Below are positions 31,256 to 41,005 of a stretch of 52,409 bases of DNA, piece by piece (the first letter of the stretch is position 1; each line of letters begins with the position of its first letter). The notes beneath the pieces are model-generated. The model was not told the origin of the DNA. It did no database searches and saw only the letters and a list, made by a program, of their open reading frames with translations. The stretch is from Nemertoderma westbladi (Eukaryota; Xenacoelomorpha; Nemertodermatida; Nemertodermatidae): contig JAUCBJ010002507.1 in assembly GCA_032718475.1 (NCBI GenBank), positions 1-52,409 of the forward strand, read 5' to 3'. The position numbers were made by a program, and so were the translations under genes.

Positions 31256-33249
31256 TGTCTATCATTGGGACACTCATGGGAGGTTTCGGTTGCAAAATTG
31301 AGTTTCTTTATTAACGCGCTCGCATTCAATCGTTTTGTATTTACAAATTACGGGCAGTTATGATAATGAAATGTGGACAATAAAAGCACTAATAAATAAC
31401 ATAATATATTTCGATAACGTAGTAAAAATATGGATAAAATAAAGGGAGGGGAAATGAATGAATCATTTACTTCGAGTATATGTGGTTACAACGATCAGCA
31501 GAAATAAAGTGTTATCAAAGTAAATGAAATGGGACGAATGAAAAGGCGTGCAAGCGAGCGGACGGGGAGTGAGCGAGCGAGCGAGTGAGCGAGCGGTAAA
31601 AAACAATTTGTGACAACCGGTGGAGTAAATAGGAAGACTGACGAAATTGCTCAGAATGAAGTATATAATGGTAAATTATTACATCGCGAGGTGATAACAG
31701 GAGGTCAAGATGCTGAATGGAGGGGGTCAGGCCTAAAACATGAGGTTTGCATTGATGTAACACATGACAGGCATACTAGGGCTAACAAATTAGTAGATTC
31801 GACCAATGAATGTGCAGAGATTCAATAATTCTGTTTGAGGTTGATGGGCGTTGTGAAGGGTTATTATTATTAATTATATAATATAATGTCAGTATAATAT
31901 ATCGAGAGGGGGGTGGTTATATGAATGAACATGTGGCATCCCGCTTTAACCTGGGGCCACTTACAGTACTTGATAATGTTAGTGGGACTGAGGGGGGCTT
32001 GTTAAGTGAATGATAAGTGGAATCTCGCTGTAACCCGAGTCCACGTACTGTACGAATGATTATGTTAGTAAGACAAGACTTGGGGGGTTTATTATATGAA
32101 TGAAATGTGGAATCCCGCTGTAACCCGAGTCCACGTACTGTACGAATGATTATGTTAGTAAGATGGGTGTGTAGTACGTATTTCGATAATTTAAATGGTC
32201 AGATTATATTGAGGGTGCCGCACCAAGTCAAGGAATTTTGTTAGTTTCTGCTATAGATAGACTGGTCAATCTACGGGAATGAAAGTCTAGTTTTTCGGTA
32301 TATGTGTGTACAAGTATGCAAACATGCGAACCTTTTGATTAAAATACCGGCGACAACAATGACATAATTTGGGGACGAAGTGAGTATTACAATTTTGGGA
32401 CAAAACGATAAATACATAACTGAGGCGAAAATAAGAGAGGGCAGGGCGTCAAGTACTAGCACAATCAACTCACGTGTGGGTGGAGTTAGTAAGAAAGTGA
32501 AAGTAATTGAGAGGATGAGGTCAAGTACTACCACAATCAACTCACGTGTGGAGTTAGTAAGAAAGTGAAAGTAATTGAGAGGATGAGGTCAAGTACTACC
32601 ACAATCAACTCACGTGTGGAGTTAGTAAGAAAGTGAAAGTAATTGAGAGGATGAGGTCAAGTACTACCACAATCAACTCACGTGTGGAGTTAGTAAGAAA
32701 GTGAAAGTAATTGAGAGGGTGAGGTCAAGTACTACCACAATCAACTCACGTGTGGAGTTAGTAAGAAAGTGAAAGTAATTGAGAGGATGAGGTCAAGTAC
32801 TAGCACAATCAACTCACGTGTGGAGTTAGTAAGAAAGTGAAAGTAATTGAGAGGGTGAGGTCAAGTACTACCACAATCAACTCACGTGTGGAGTTAGTAA
32901 GAAAGTGAAAGTAATTGAGAGGATGAGGTCAAGTACTACCACAATCAACTCACGTGTGGAGTTAGTAAGAAAGTGAAAGTAATTGAGAGGGTGAGGTCAA
33001 GTACTACCACAATCAACTCACGTGTGGAGTTAGTAAGAAAGTGAAAGTAATTGAGAGGATGAGGTCAAGTACTAGCACTAACAACTCGCGATCGGAGTTA
33101 GTAAGAAAGTGAAAGTAATTAACACAGAGTGAGAGAGAGAGTGAGTGAGAGAGAGAGAAATCGATTAAAGGCGGGTAAAGCGAGTGAGGTAAAGTAAATC
33201 GAGTGATATAAAGTGAATGTTAAAGGAAATGTTAGAGCGTTGGTTGACA
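31256..33249 (-). repeat. 3' LTR of the BEL/Pao element (1,994 bp)
   Basis: It starts TGTCTATC and ends GGTTGACA on the plus strand. It contains a GAGC microsatellite (about 31570-31594), three diverged units of about 90 bp with CCGCTGTAACCCGAGTCCAC (31920-32160), and ten 68-bp units (about 32447-33110) with AAGTACTACCACAATCAACT. The GTGAGA-rich run follows. Confidence 0.95.
32447..33110. repeat. 68-bp tandem array inside the 3' LTR (10 units)
   Basis: Units begin at the phrase GTCAAGTACTA, spaced 68 bp apart. The first unit has an extra GTGG and the last is diverged (CTAACAACTCGCGATCGG). The other LTR has only 6 units (about 42202-42590). Confidence 0.95.
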
Positions 33250-33262
33250 CACCGCCCCTCTT
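33250..33262 (-). other. Polypurine tract of the BEL/Pao element
   Basis: On the minus strand AAGAGGGGCGGTG directly abuts the 3' LTR start. Its position and purine content fit the plus-strand primer of reverse transcription. Confidence 0.7.
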
Positions 33263-33468
33263 GGCAGGGAGTGCCAAAATGAGACATAGGAAAACCAACG
33301 CGATATAGATAGAGTGATAGGGTGTACAAGTCTACGTATAACCAATGAAATACTCAACCGCCACCATACTAAAGGGTTAATATCAACGAGTTAGTACGTG
33401 TGAGATAATGAGAGTTCCATGTTCGACATCGAATTTGAGTTCGAAACAATGTTACATCGAGTTTGTGT

Positions 33469-33729
33469 TCAATCGGAGTTCTTCAGTCCGTTTCCGTCGT
33501 CCTCAGGTGTACGTCCCCAATACGAGAGAATCTCATCGGGATCGGATCCCTCCAACAGACAAAGTTTACTAACGGGACGGAGGAGGTCAGACTTGTCGTA
33601 GGCGACGCGAACAGTGCGAACTCGTCCATCTTTACCGGGCCGAACCTCAGAAACTCGTCCGATTCTCCACGAGTTTCTAGGGAGTTTCTCATCTGTAATG
33701 ATCACGACATCGTCCACCTTGAGGTTCCT
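33469..33729 (-). pseudogene. pol C-terminus (DUF5641-like) downstream of an in-frame stop
   Basis: In the same frame as the 36858-33730 ORF, after a single TAG at 33730-33732, sequence continues for about 86 codons with the C-terminal module typical of BEL/Pao integrases: DDVVIITDEKLPRNSWRIGR and GKDGRVRTVRV, ending in a natural stop. One nonsense change, not a frameshift, separates it from the main pol ORF. Confidence 0.85.
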
Positions 33730-36700
33730 CTAGGGCGCGGTCCACTTGGAACGTTTGTGGAGCGTAGGGATATATTCCCGGATCCATATGTCCCAGAAAC
33801 GATCAGACAGGCCCTGTGCCTGTCGCCAGGATTTGCGGCCGAGTTCGTCTTTACGGTCAAACTTCCCTGGTGGGGATAGTTGGACAGGGTTCCTGAGGAG
33901 GAAGTGCCGAGGAGTAATCGGTTGGTCGGCGGTCGGATCGTCGGTAACCGGGGTCAGTGGACGCGAGTTGAGGATTCCTTCTACCTCGGCCAGCACTGTA
34001 CGAAAGGTGTCCTCGTTGATACGGGTTGAGTCCTTGATGGTGGCGTATAGAGAGTCCTTAACGCTACGAATGAGGCGTTCCCATACTCCAGAGGTATGGG
34101 GGGCAAGCGGTGTCTGGAAATGCCAGGTGCAGTCCAATGTTCTCAAGTGTGAAGTCACTTTGTCTTGGTCAACTCGAGCGAGAGATTCTTTGAGCTCGGA
34201 TTCGGCGCCGACAAAGTTCGTTCCGTTGTCGCAATAGAGATGCTGAGGGGTTCCCCTTGTGGCGATGAAACGTCGTAATGCGTTGATAAAACGGTCAGTT
34301 GAGAGGTCCTCTACCATATCCAGTGCAATCGCCCTAGAATTAAAACAAATGAATATAATGCCGTATCGTGTAATCAAGGACCTCATTCTCTTAAAGAGAA
34401 AAGGGCCAAATAGGTCCATACCTATAAAAGCAAAAACAGGTTTATATGGAGTGAGTCGTGACTCCGGTAAATCGGCCATTATCTGGGTCATTGTGCGAGA
34501 ATGCAATCTCTTGCAAGCAATGCAAGCACTAAGCATGGTTCGTATCAACGATCTTGCATTAATGATCCAATAACGCTCTCTAAGGAATGCCAGACTGTGA
34601 CTTTGTCCAGCATGGCGAAGTCTGATGTGTACATCGTGTATCAAGAGCCTGGCATAGTGACAATTCTTCGGTATAAGGATAGGAAAGCGCGCGTCGTAGG
34701 ACGTGGGTGCTCGTGCAACGCGGCTCCCTAGTCTCAGATATCCGTCGTCTTCGTCTAAAAAGGGAGATAGTTTCCGGATTGTACTCACCTTGGGGATTGG
34801 AGATCCAGACTTTAGAGCTGTATACTCACCTGGGAAGCCAACTCGTTGAACGTACTGTTCAATGCGCTGTTTGGCAGTGACGAGCTCCGATGAGGTCAAC
34901 TTACGAGGACTACCGGGTTGTAGAGGACCACGTTTATGTCTTAGGTATTCAAAGAAACGAATGAACCAAGACACACCGCGTATGAGTCTGTATGACTTAT
35001 AATAGTGCTGTATAAGTTTGTCTGTAGGGGGCAAAGGGGCCATGGTGTTCATAGCATAGACTCGGGTGTCAGACTTAAGCTCGGGATCGTCGGAGGGTAA
35101 TGTATAAGGCGCGTTGTGCGAGACCGGCCAGTATTCTGGAGTAAGAGACAGAAAGTCTGGGCCCCGAATCCATTGTTCCGTTTGTAGGAATCTCTGAGGC
35201 AATAACCCACGACTCGCATAGTCAGCGGGGTTAAGATTCCCTGGGCAATGATGCCACTGATCCACAGTGGTATGACCATGAATAAGGCTGACTCGATTGG
35301 CTACGTAAGGCTTAAAGCGACGGGATTCATTTCTCAAGTAACCTAAAGTAACAGTTGAGTCAGTCCAGAATGTCATAGAGCGGATGGGCATGTCAAGTTC
35401 TTGCCGAACTTGTACAGTCAAGTCGACGGAAAGATGTGCTGCTTGTAATTCAAGCCTGGGGATAGAGATATATCTGAGGGGGGCACTACGGGCCTTGGCA
35501 ATCAAGAAGCCAGTGGTAATGGCGCCATCGGGTGTGGTTGTACGAAGGTAACTCACCATACCATACCCTTTGTCGCTAGCGTCCGAAAAGGAATGAATGT
35601 CGTAAATGTTGTCAGGTAAAGGAATAGGGGTGTAAGTCCGGGGTATGCAGAAGTCGACCAGTAGCGTGAGTTGTAATTTCCACTCGTTCAATCGGGTCTC
35701 TAGTGGTAGTGGAATAGGGTCATCCCAGCCAAGTTTATGGCGCCATATATCCTGCAGCAGGATACGCAGTAAGAGGGTAACAGGGCCCAAGAAACTCAGA
35801 GGGTCGAATAGAGAACTGACTAGAGATAGGACACCTCGCTTGGTGGACGGTGTGTCCTTCAGCCGTATGTCAATCGATAGCGTGTCATTCACAGTGTCCC
35901 AAACAAGTCCAAGGGCTGTGGTGATAGCTGTCTGTATGTCAGAGTCACGAGTGGTATGAGTCGGGATGGCAAGGTAGGTTGGGTCTAATGACTTGAGAAA
36001 TTCGGAATTGTTGGAATGAAACTTGGTGAGGTGAAATCCCCCAAGCGATAAACATTCGATCAAACTTTTAGCGAGATCTACGGCTTCTAATGGGGTTTGA
36101 GCACCAGACATACCATCATCGTAATAAAACTCGTTTTGAATTGTTTCATTGACTCTTGGAGGGTATCGGTGTGCGTTGTCGGAACCTGTTCTTCGCAGAG
36201 CTGTGAGAGCGATAGTTGGGGAGTCCCCTGCTCCAAAGATATGGACTTCCATCCAATATTCTGTAGGACTGCGATCCATGTCGCCATTCTCCCACCACAG
36301 GAATCGTAATGAGTCCCTATCTTCCGGGTTGACCTCGACCTGGTGGAACATAGATTTTATATCGCACGAGAATGCTACAGCATGGCGACGGAATTTGCAA
36401 AGTATTCCAGACAGTAGGTTGGATTGGTCGGGTCCATTGATTAGGTTGGCATTCAGAGAAGTGCCAAAGTAGGGTGCAGCTGCGTTGAACACAACTCTAA
36501 TCTTGTTGGGTTTCTTGGGATATAGAACGTAATGGTGCGGCAGGTACCAAGAACGAGGGCCATGAGAGTCAATCTCAGATGGGGTGAGTTTCCTAGCGTA
36601 TCCCTGTGATATATAGTCTTCAACCTGAGTGGTGTAGAGAGTTAGAACTTCCGGTTTCTTCCTGAGACGTTTCCCCAACCAAACTAAACAACGTTGTGCG

Positions 36701-36858
36701 TATAATTTATTACATGGGAGCGTTACATCGTCTCGTTTCCACAGGAGACCTAGTGAGTAATGTCCGTTGGGTTTAAGGCGCATGGCCTGCAGTATGGATT
36801 GGGATCGGAGGTTTAAGGGGGACATTTCCTTTCCTAAGGAAGACGAATGTACTTCCAT
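33730..36858 (-). CDS. pol: pol: reverse transcriptase, RNase H, integrase
   Basis: 1,042 codons from the ATG at 36858; the open frame extends further upstream to about 36950 and includes NNLEENLRRFWEME, a conserved family segment, so that ATG may not be the real start. RT: RVVFNAAAPYFGTSLNANL about 121-139, the first Asp in SCDIKSMFHQ (about 166), and catalytic FYYDDGMSG with Asp 247 and 248. RNase H: Asp in SFSDASDKGYG (about 426), Glu in PRLELQA (about 470), Asp in FWTDSTV (about 500) and Asp in NPADYASRG (about 546). Integrase: HIRLRH and CIAC of the HHCC finger (about 720-765), then the DDE core with GMDLFGPF, YCDNGTNFVGA and SGVWERLIRSVK. All catalytic residues are present. It ends at TAG 33730-33732, inside the C-terminal module. 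Confidence 0.92.
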   Translation of the reverse strand: MEVHSSSLGKEMSPLNLRSQSILQAMRLKPNGHYSLGLLWKRDDVTLPCNKLYAQRCLVWLGKRLRKKPEVLTLYTTQVEDYISQGYARKLTPSEIDSHGPRSWYLPHHYVLYPKKPNKIRVVFNAAAPYFGTSLNANLINGPDQSNLLSGILCKFRRHAVAFSCDIKSMFHQVEVNPEDRDSLRFLWWENGDMDRSPTEYWMEVHIFGAGDSPTIALTALRRTGSDNAHRYPPRVNETIQNEFYYDDGMSGAQTPLEAVDLAKSLIECLSLGGFHLTKFHSNNSEFLKSLDPTYLAIPTHTTRDSDIQTAITTALGLVWDTVNDTLSIDIRLKDTPSTKRGVLSLVSSLFDPLSFLGPVTLLLRILLQDIWRHKLGWDDPIPLPLETRLNEWKLQLTLLVDFCIPRTYTPIPLPDNIYDIHSFSDASDKGYGMVSYLRTTTPDGAITTGFLIAKARSAPLRYISIPRLELQAAHLSVDLTVQVRQELDMPIRSMTFWTDSTVTLGYLRNESRRFKPYVANRVSLIHGHTTVDQWHHCPGNLNPADYASRGLLPQRFLQTEQWIRGPDFLSLTPEYWPVSHNAPYTLPSDDPELKSDTRVYAMNTMAPLPPTDKLIQHYYKSYRLIRGVSWFIRFFEYLRHKRGPLQPGSPRKLTSSELVTAKQRIEQYVQRVGFPGEYTALKSGSPIPKVSTIRKLSPFLDEDDGYLRLGSRVARAPTSYDARFPILIPKNCHYARLLIHDVHIRLRHAGQSHSLAFLRERYWIINARSLIRTMLSACIACKRLHSRTMTQIMADLPESRLTPYKPVFAFIGMDLFGPFLFKRMRSLITRYGIIFICFNSRAIALDMVEDLSTDRFINALRRFIATRGTPQHLYCDNGTNFVGAESELKESLARVDQDKVTSHLRTLDCTWHFQTPLAPHTSGVWERLIRSVKDSLYATIKDSTRINEDTFRTVLAEVEGILNSRPLTPVTDDPTADQPITPRHFLLRNPVQLSPPGKFDRKDELGRKSWRQAQGLSDRFWDIWIREYIPTLHKRSKWTAP

Positions 36859-36992
36859 CTCCCAGAATCGTCTAAGGTTCTCTTCTAGGTTGTTTAAATA
36901 TGAAATGTTAGGATGTTGAGATTGTTTGGTGTGAGTTCTGGGTCACTTCAGAGTTTGAATCGGAACCAGGGTCAAAAGTAGCTGCAGTTCGT

Positions 36993-39608
36993 TCAGGGGG
37001 GGGAAAGTCGGTCATTGAGTGTATCCATGTCGTTAACGTCAGATAGGGTACAATGTATTTGTGAGGTGGGATAAATGTCAAGGTCATCGTCTGGGGCAAG
37101 ATTAGGGCCACAGACTGACCATCCAAACGGAGTTTCAACAGCGTACGGATGAGTCTGGGGGTTCGGGCCCCAGCGAGATTGAAGTTGCATCAAGGCGACT
37201 GGGGCATCCTGTCCCAACAAGACTGTTACTTGAGGGATGTCTAAAGGAGGATGACTCAAGTCTAAGTCAGCTAAGTGGGGCCATTCTCTGATATTCCAAT
37301 GCCTTGGGGTTACGAAGTTGTCTCTAAACCCTTTCATGACATCGAAAGTGACATTCACTAGTGTAGGAGTCCCATTACTGCTGACAGGAGAGACATTGCA
37401 CTTGATAGCGCCGACTTCTATGAGTCTCTCTTTGTCTAGACAGGTACTAATTGGGATGGTCCTATACTGAGTGTAATGGAGACCTAATGGGGGCAAGTTT
37501 CGGTCATTGAGTATTGATTGGTCAGAGCCTGGGTCAATCAACGCGTATGTTGTAAGAGACATTGTAGTATGATCTGAAGTGAGACGAACAGGGACTGTCT
37601 GTAGAACAGTATTTCTCTTTTGAAATCTGTGAAGACAGGTATTTCGTGAAGACATAGGGGGATGACTTGTCACGTGTTTGTTAGGGGCTGACGCAGTGGA
37701 GCGAGGCATGGGTGTGGGTGTGGTAGCGGATGAGTGAGGAATTCTAGTAAATGGCGCATTGGGGGGATGCAATAGAGAATGATGTTTGTTCGACTTGCAC
37801 GTCTTGCATGTATATTTAGACAAGCAGTCAGCGGTCAAATGGCCTCGTCCAAGGCAGTTGCGGCACATGTCATGGGAAGGATAATTTGCAACGAAGTTAT
37901 CTTTATCATGATATGTGAGGTTTAGGAAGGAATCACAGCCATAGATTTTATGACCTCCATCGCAGTACATGCAGTGAAGTCTATTCTGGCTGGTGGCACT
38001 GGTGGTTTGTGCACCATCTATGGGTAACTGAGGAGCATCGGGAGGAAGGCTAGGTCTAAGAGGGGTTGTAGACGTAGTCCTAACTTGTTTTGGTACCGCT
38101 GAGGTGAGTGCCGGAAAGCTAGCTGGGGGTCGGGTCTTTGGTTTACCAGTGCCATAGTAATTCAATACGCTGACTTCCTGGTCTAGGAAGTTGACAAGAT
38201 CAGAGACCTGAGGTTCCACCCGTTTGTTGGTATGAAGTTTGGTTGCGTGGCGGGTCCAGCGATTAACCAGTTCGATAGGCAGCCTGGAAGCTAATAGATC
38301 CATATTGCTGGGGTCATTCAACCGGGTCGAACTACCAATGGATTCCAGGGTGGCGTGACTAATAGATATATCGTCGATAAACTTTAATAAGTCGGATGCC
38401 GTGAGGTTCAGTCTAGGGCCCTGGGTCAGCTGGTTCAAGATAGACCTTGAGACTTCCCTGGGGTGTCCGTACCTCTTGTCGAGTTGGGCCCAAGCGAGTG
38501 TATACCCATTATCTGAGCTGCGGTATAACTCGGCAACGCGGCGGGGTTCGCCAGCTGTGAACTGTATGAGATAGATATGTTTCTCATTGTCAGGGATAGG
38601 TTTAGAGTCTATAAGGTCGTAGAATGTCTGCTTAAACTGGACATAGTCTAGTAACTTGCCGTCGAATTTGGTTGGTTGCAATGTGGGTAACGTCAACTTT
38701 AGGAGGGCAGATTGTTCTGAGTTGAGGCTACCAGCAAGGGGATTAGGAATAGTTGAGTCAGATTTGTAATCGAGTGAATGTTGAGGAACAGTGGGGACGG
38801 GAGATTGGGATGAGAGTGTGTGATGGTTACTGATGGTGTTAGGGTTGGGTAATGTTTGTGCAGATGATTGATGGTGATTCGTGTGACTATTTAAAGGTCG
38901 GGCTGACAGAGTAGAAGGGCAAATATTACCAAAGTTAACCAATGGATCTGCCGAGTGGTTGGTAGGTACAGATGGTAGATGTTGGAATGTTGCCAATGAC
39001 TCTACAGTCGGGGGGTTAAAGGGTGCGACATCAGGGTTCAAAGTTGATGGCAAGGATGCGGGTACACAACTCACAGTATACGGGAGGACCACAGATTGCG
39101 TGGTTATATTGCGAGCAGTGACAGGGGGGTGATTAGTCGAGCAAACTATTGGGATAGCGGTGGTGATGTTGATGCTGGGAAGTGTCGTCACATTCATAGG
39201 TTGTGAGGGTAGCGAGGGGGGAAATGACTGGGTAGTGCAGGGGTAAGGGGATGGTAGAGTTACAGTAGGCGCGGTTGTTGGGATATTGTCGGTGGATAAG
39301 GTAGTAATTGGTACCGGTATAGTAGGAGTGGGACCACTACATACAGTAACAATGCTGTTTCGGTTTTGTTCATTAATTTCGTTTGCGTAAAATTCCGCCT
39401 CCAGTTCTAGCTCTCTGCATTTTGCATCGCGTTGAATCTGCTTACTCCTCTTAGATAATTCGTCTAAATGTTGGTACGTTTGCATTTGTGCCTTATATTT
39501 CATAAGTTTGAGTCGAGTAGCACGAGCTAATCCACTCAGTTTAGAACTGGAGACGGCTGAGATCGTGGGGTGAGAGTTTATTTGACTTACCGAATCTCCA
39601 GGGTTCAC
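36993..39608 (-). CDS. gag C-terminal half plus protease
   Basis: 871 codons from the given start; that first codon is GTG and the frame is open upstream to about 39690, overlapping the end of the first gag ORF in the +1 frame. In order: a charged helix (DELSKRSKQIQRDAKCRELE, about 50-75), a long Pro/Ser/Thr-rich linker, a DUF1759-like domain (FDGKLLDYVQFKQTFYDLID, from about 314), zinc knuckles CMYCDGGHKIYGC, CRNCLGRGHLTADC and CKTCKSNKHH (about 544-610), then a DUF1758-like aspartic protease (LIDPGSDQSIL, about 689, with Pro where Ser is common) and FGWSVCGP (about 832). It stops at TGA after a run of eight C, before pol, which is in another frame. Confidence 0.88.
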   Translation of the reverse strand: MNPGDSVSQINSHPTISAVSSSKLSGLARATRLKLMKYKAQMQTYQHLDELSKRSKQIQRDAKCRELELEAEFYANEINEQNRNSIVTVCSGPTPTIPVPITTLSTDNIPTTAPTVTLPSPYPCTTQSFPPSLPSQPMNVTTLPSINITTAIPIVCSTNHPPVTARNITTQSVVLPYTVSCVPASLPSTLNPDVAPFNPPTVESLATFQHLPSVPTNHSADPLVNFGNICPSTLSARPLNSHTNHHQSSAQTLPNPNTISNHHTLSSQSPVPTVPQHSLDYKSDSTIPNPLAGSLNSEQSALLKLTLPTLQPTKFDGKLLDYVQFKQTFYDLIDSKPIPDNEKHIYLIQFTAGEPRRVAELYRSSDNGYTLAWAQLDKRYGHPREVSRSILNQLTQGPRLNLTASDLLKFIDDISISHATLESIGSSTRLNDPSNMDLLASRLPIELVNRWTRHATKLHTNKRVEPQVSDLVNFLDQEVSVLNYYGTGKPKTRPPASFPALTSAVPKQVRTTSTTPLRPSLPPDAPQLPIDGAQTTSATSQNRLHCMYCDGGHKIYGCDSFLNLTYHDKDNFVANYPSHDMCRNCLGRGHLTADCLSKYTCKTCKSNKHHSLLHPPNAPFTRIPHSSATTPTPMPRSTASAPNKHVTSHPPMSSRNTCLHRFQKRNTVLQTVPVRLTSDHTTMSLTTYALIDPGSDQSILNDRNLPPLGLHYTQYRTIPISTCLDKERLIEVGAIKCNVSPVSSNGTPTLVNVTFDVMKGFRDNFVTPRHWNIREWPHLADLDLSHPPLDIPQVTVLLGQDAPVALMQLQSRWGPNPQTHPYAVETPFGWSVCGPNLAPDDDLDIYPTSQIHCTLSDVNDMDTLNDRLSPP

Positions 39609-39642
39609 GTCTACTATTCTCGACTTTACCTGATTACCAATA

Positions 39643-40740
39643 TTACCGTTTTGAGTTTCCAGTTTTCGTCTGGGGGTTGTCCTGTGTGACAGAGTTCACA
39701 ACACTCAAGGGGTTGGATGGAATCCCCACTAAGTTGACCGAAGTCGAGACTGGAACCTGAGGGGAAACTAAGGGACTCGCATCAGTGTTGTTCGAATTAT
39801 TCGCACTGACACCTAGATTTAAATGGTCGTTAACTACCAGTACTGATAGTGCTGCAGGTACCGGTAATGGGTTATTTTTATTGTACTCAACCGGTAGGTC
39901 TATAGGCATGATAGGCCTAATTGTATTTTGAAACCCAGATTCGTTATGGATTACGAAATCTCTAGAGGCGTTTAAAAAATCAGTGAATAATTCCTGGTCA
40001 CATGTTTCCCTATTGGGATTAGGGTTATCTGGTGCCGATACCGGTAGGCCTATTTCATTGCTCTGTAAGCCTACATTTGCGTTTAGTAAAGTTAGGTCCG
40101 GTGATGAAAAGCCACGAAAAGGTGTGGGATTGTGATACTCATCTATGCAGGCTGTCGTGAGGGAACGACGGACGTGTCTCGGTCCCGCACTAGATGTTTC
40201 GTCACCTAGGGGGGTTAGTGTAAAATCACCATGAGAATTATTTATGTTACCTGTTGCCGTTGGGTGGGGCAGTGCGAGCGAAGTCCTCCTTGCCCGTTCT
40301 GAAGGAAGATTTGGTGGGTCTACTACGGGGATAGATTCACTTTGTGCATCCTCCTGATAATCGGCATATTTGCGCTCCAGTTGATAATACCGGGCTTCAG
40401 CCTCGGCATAATCATGTGTGAATTTGTTATAAAGTGTATTATTCTGAGCCCGAAAGTTAGGGATAAGTAAAATTTGATGTGTTTTGCTCCGGTACTTACC
40501 GAATGATAGTTTGAAAGTGTTGAACGACGTGTCGACTAAGTTGTCCTGTACAGGCCCGGTTAGCGAGAGGTGATAGGCGAGTGCGTTGTGGGCGCGTGTA
40601 AACGAAGATTTAAGTCCACTCAGAGCACGCGAATCGAGAGCTCGCAAATCGTCGACATTTGGAGAGCCACCGTGGTCGGAAGTGATGGAGGAAGAAGCGT
40701 CCTCGTCGAGTTGGTGTTGGCTACCGGTAGCAGTAGCCAT
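39643..40740 (-). CDS. gag: gag N-terminal ORF
   Basis: 365 codons from an ATG with G at -3 and G at +4, 265 bp inside the 5' LTR. Residues about 30-135 look helical (RALDSRALSGLKSSFTRAHN; later YNKFTHDYAEAEARYYQLER), consistent with the N-terminal gag domain of BEL/Pao elements. The rest is Pro/Asn/Ser-rich and low in hydrophobics. It ends at TAA 39643-39645, overlapping by about 45 nt the next ORF, which is in the +1 frame. I found no family motif strong enough to prove gag, but position and composition support it. Confidence 0.75.
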   Translation of the reverse strand: MATATGSQHQLDEDASSSITSDHGGSPNVDDLRALDSRALSGLKSSFTRAHNALAYHLSLTGPVQDNLVDTSFNTFKLSFGKYRSKTHQILLIPNFRAQNNTLYNKFTHDYAEAEARYYQLERKYADYQEDAQSESIPVVDPPNLPSERARRTSLALPHPTATGNINNSHGDFTLTPLGDETSSAGPRHVRRSLTTACIDEYHNPTPFRGFSSPDLTLLNANVGLQSNEIGLPVSAPDNPNPNRETCDQELFTDFLNASRDFVIHNESGFQNTIRPIMPIDLPVEYNKNNPLPVPAALSVLVVNDHLNLGVSANNSNNTDASPLVSPQVPVSTSVNLVGIPSNPLSVVNSVTQDNPQTKTGNSKR

Positions 40741-41005
40741 GACGGGCTGTCAGGCTGATGCGTACTGGCTGACTGGCGTAGCCTACGGTGTACTGGTGTA
40801 TGGCAGTATAGTGCAGTGCAGTAGGCAGTAGCGTACTGCAGTACTGGAATGTAGGCCCGGCTACACTAATACTGTAATAGGTCCACCTGTCAAAACCCTA
40901 GGCTGCTAGGCACTAGGCTACAACAGTTTAAAAACGCCCTAAGCACTAACCAGCTAACTACAGAACTAAGATGCCGGTGGAAATGAAATTGTTTTTTACT
41001 GAAAG

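Noticed and set aside
32271-32540. 89-codon minus-strand hydrophobic ORF in the LTR, repeated at 42025-42294
   Set aside because: It lies entirely in LTR sequence, is made partly of the 68-bp repeat, and has no start context or domain.
40960-41005. tRNA primer-binding site just inside the 5' LTR of the BEL/Pao element
   Set aside because: The sequence after the LTR starts CTTTCAG rather than TGG, and no convincing complement to a tRNA 3' end is visible.
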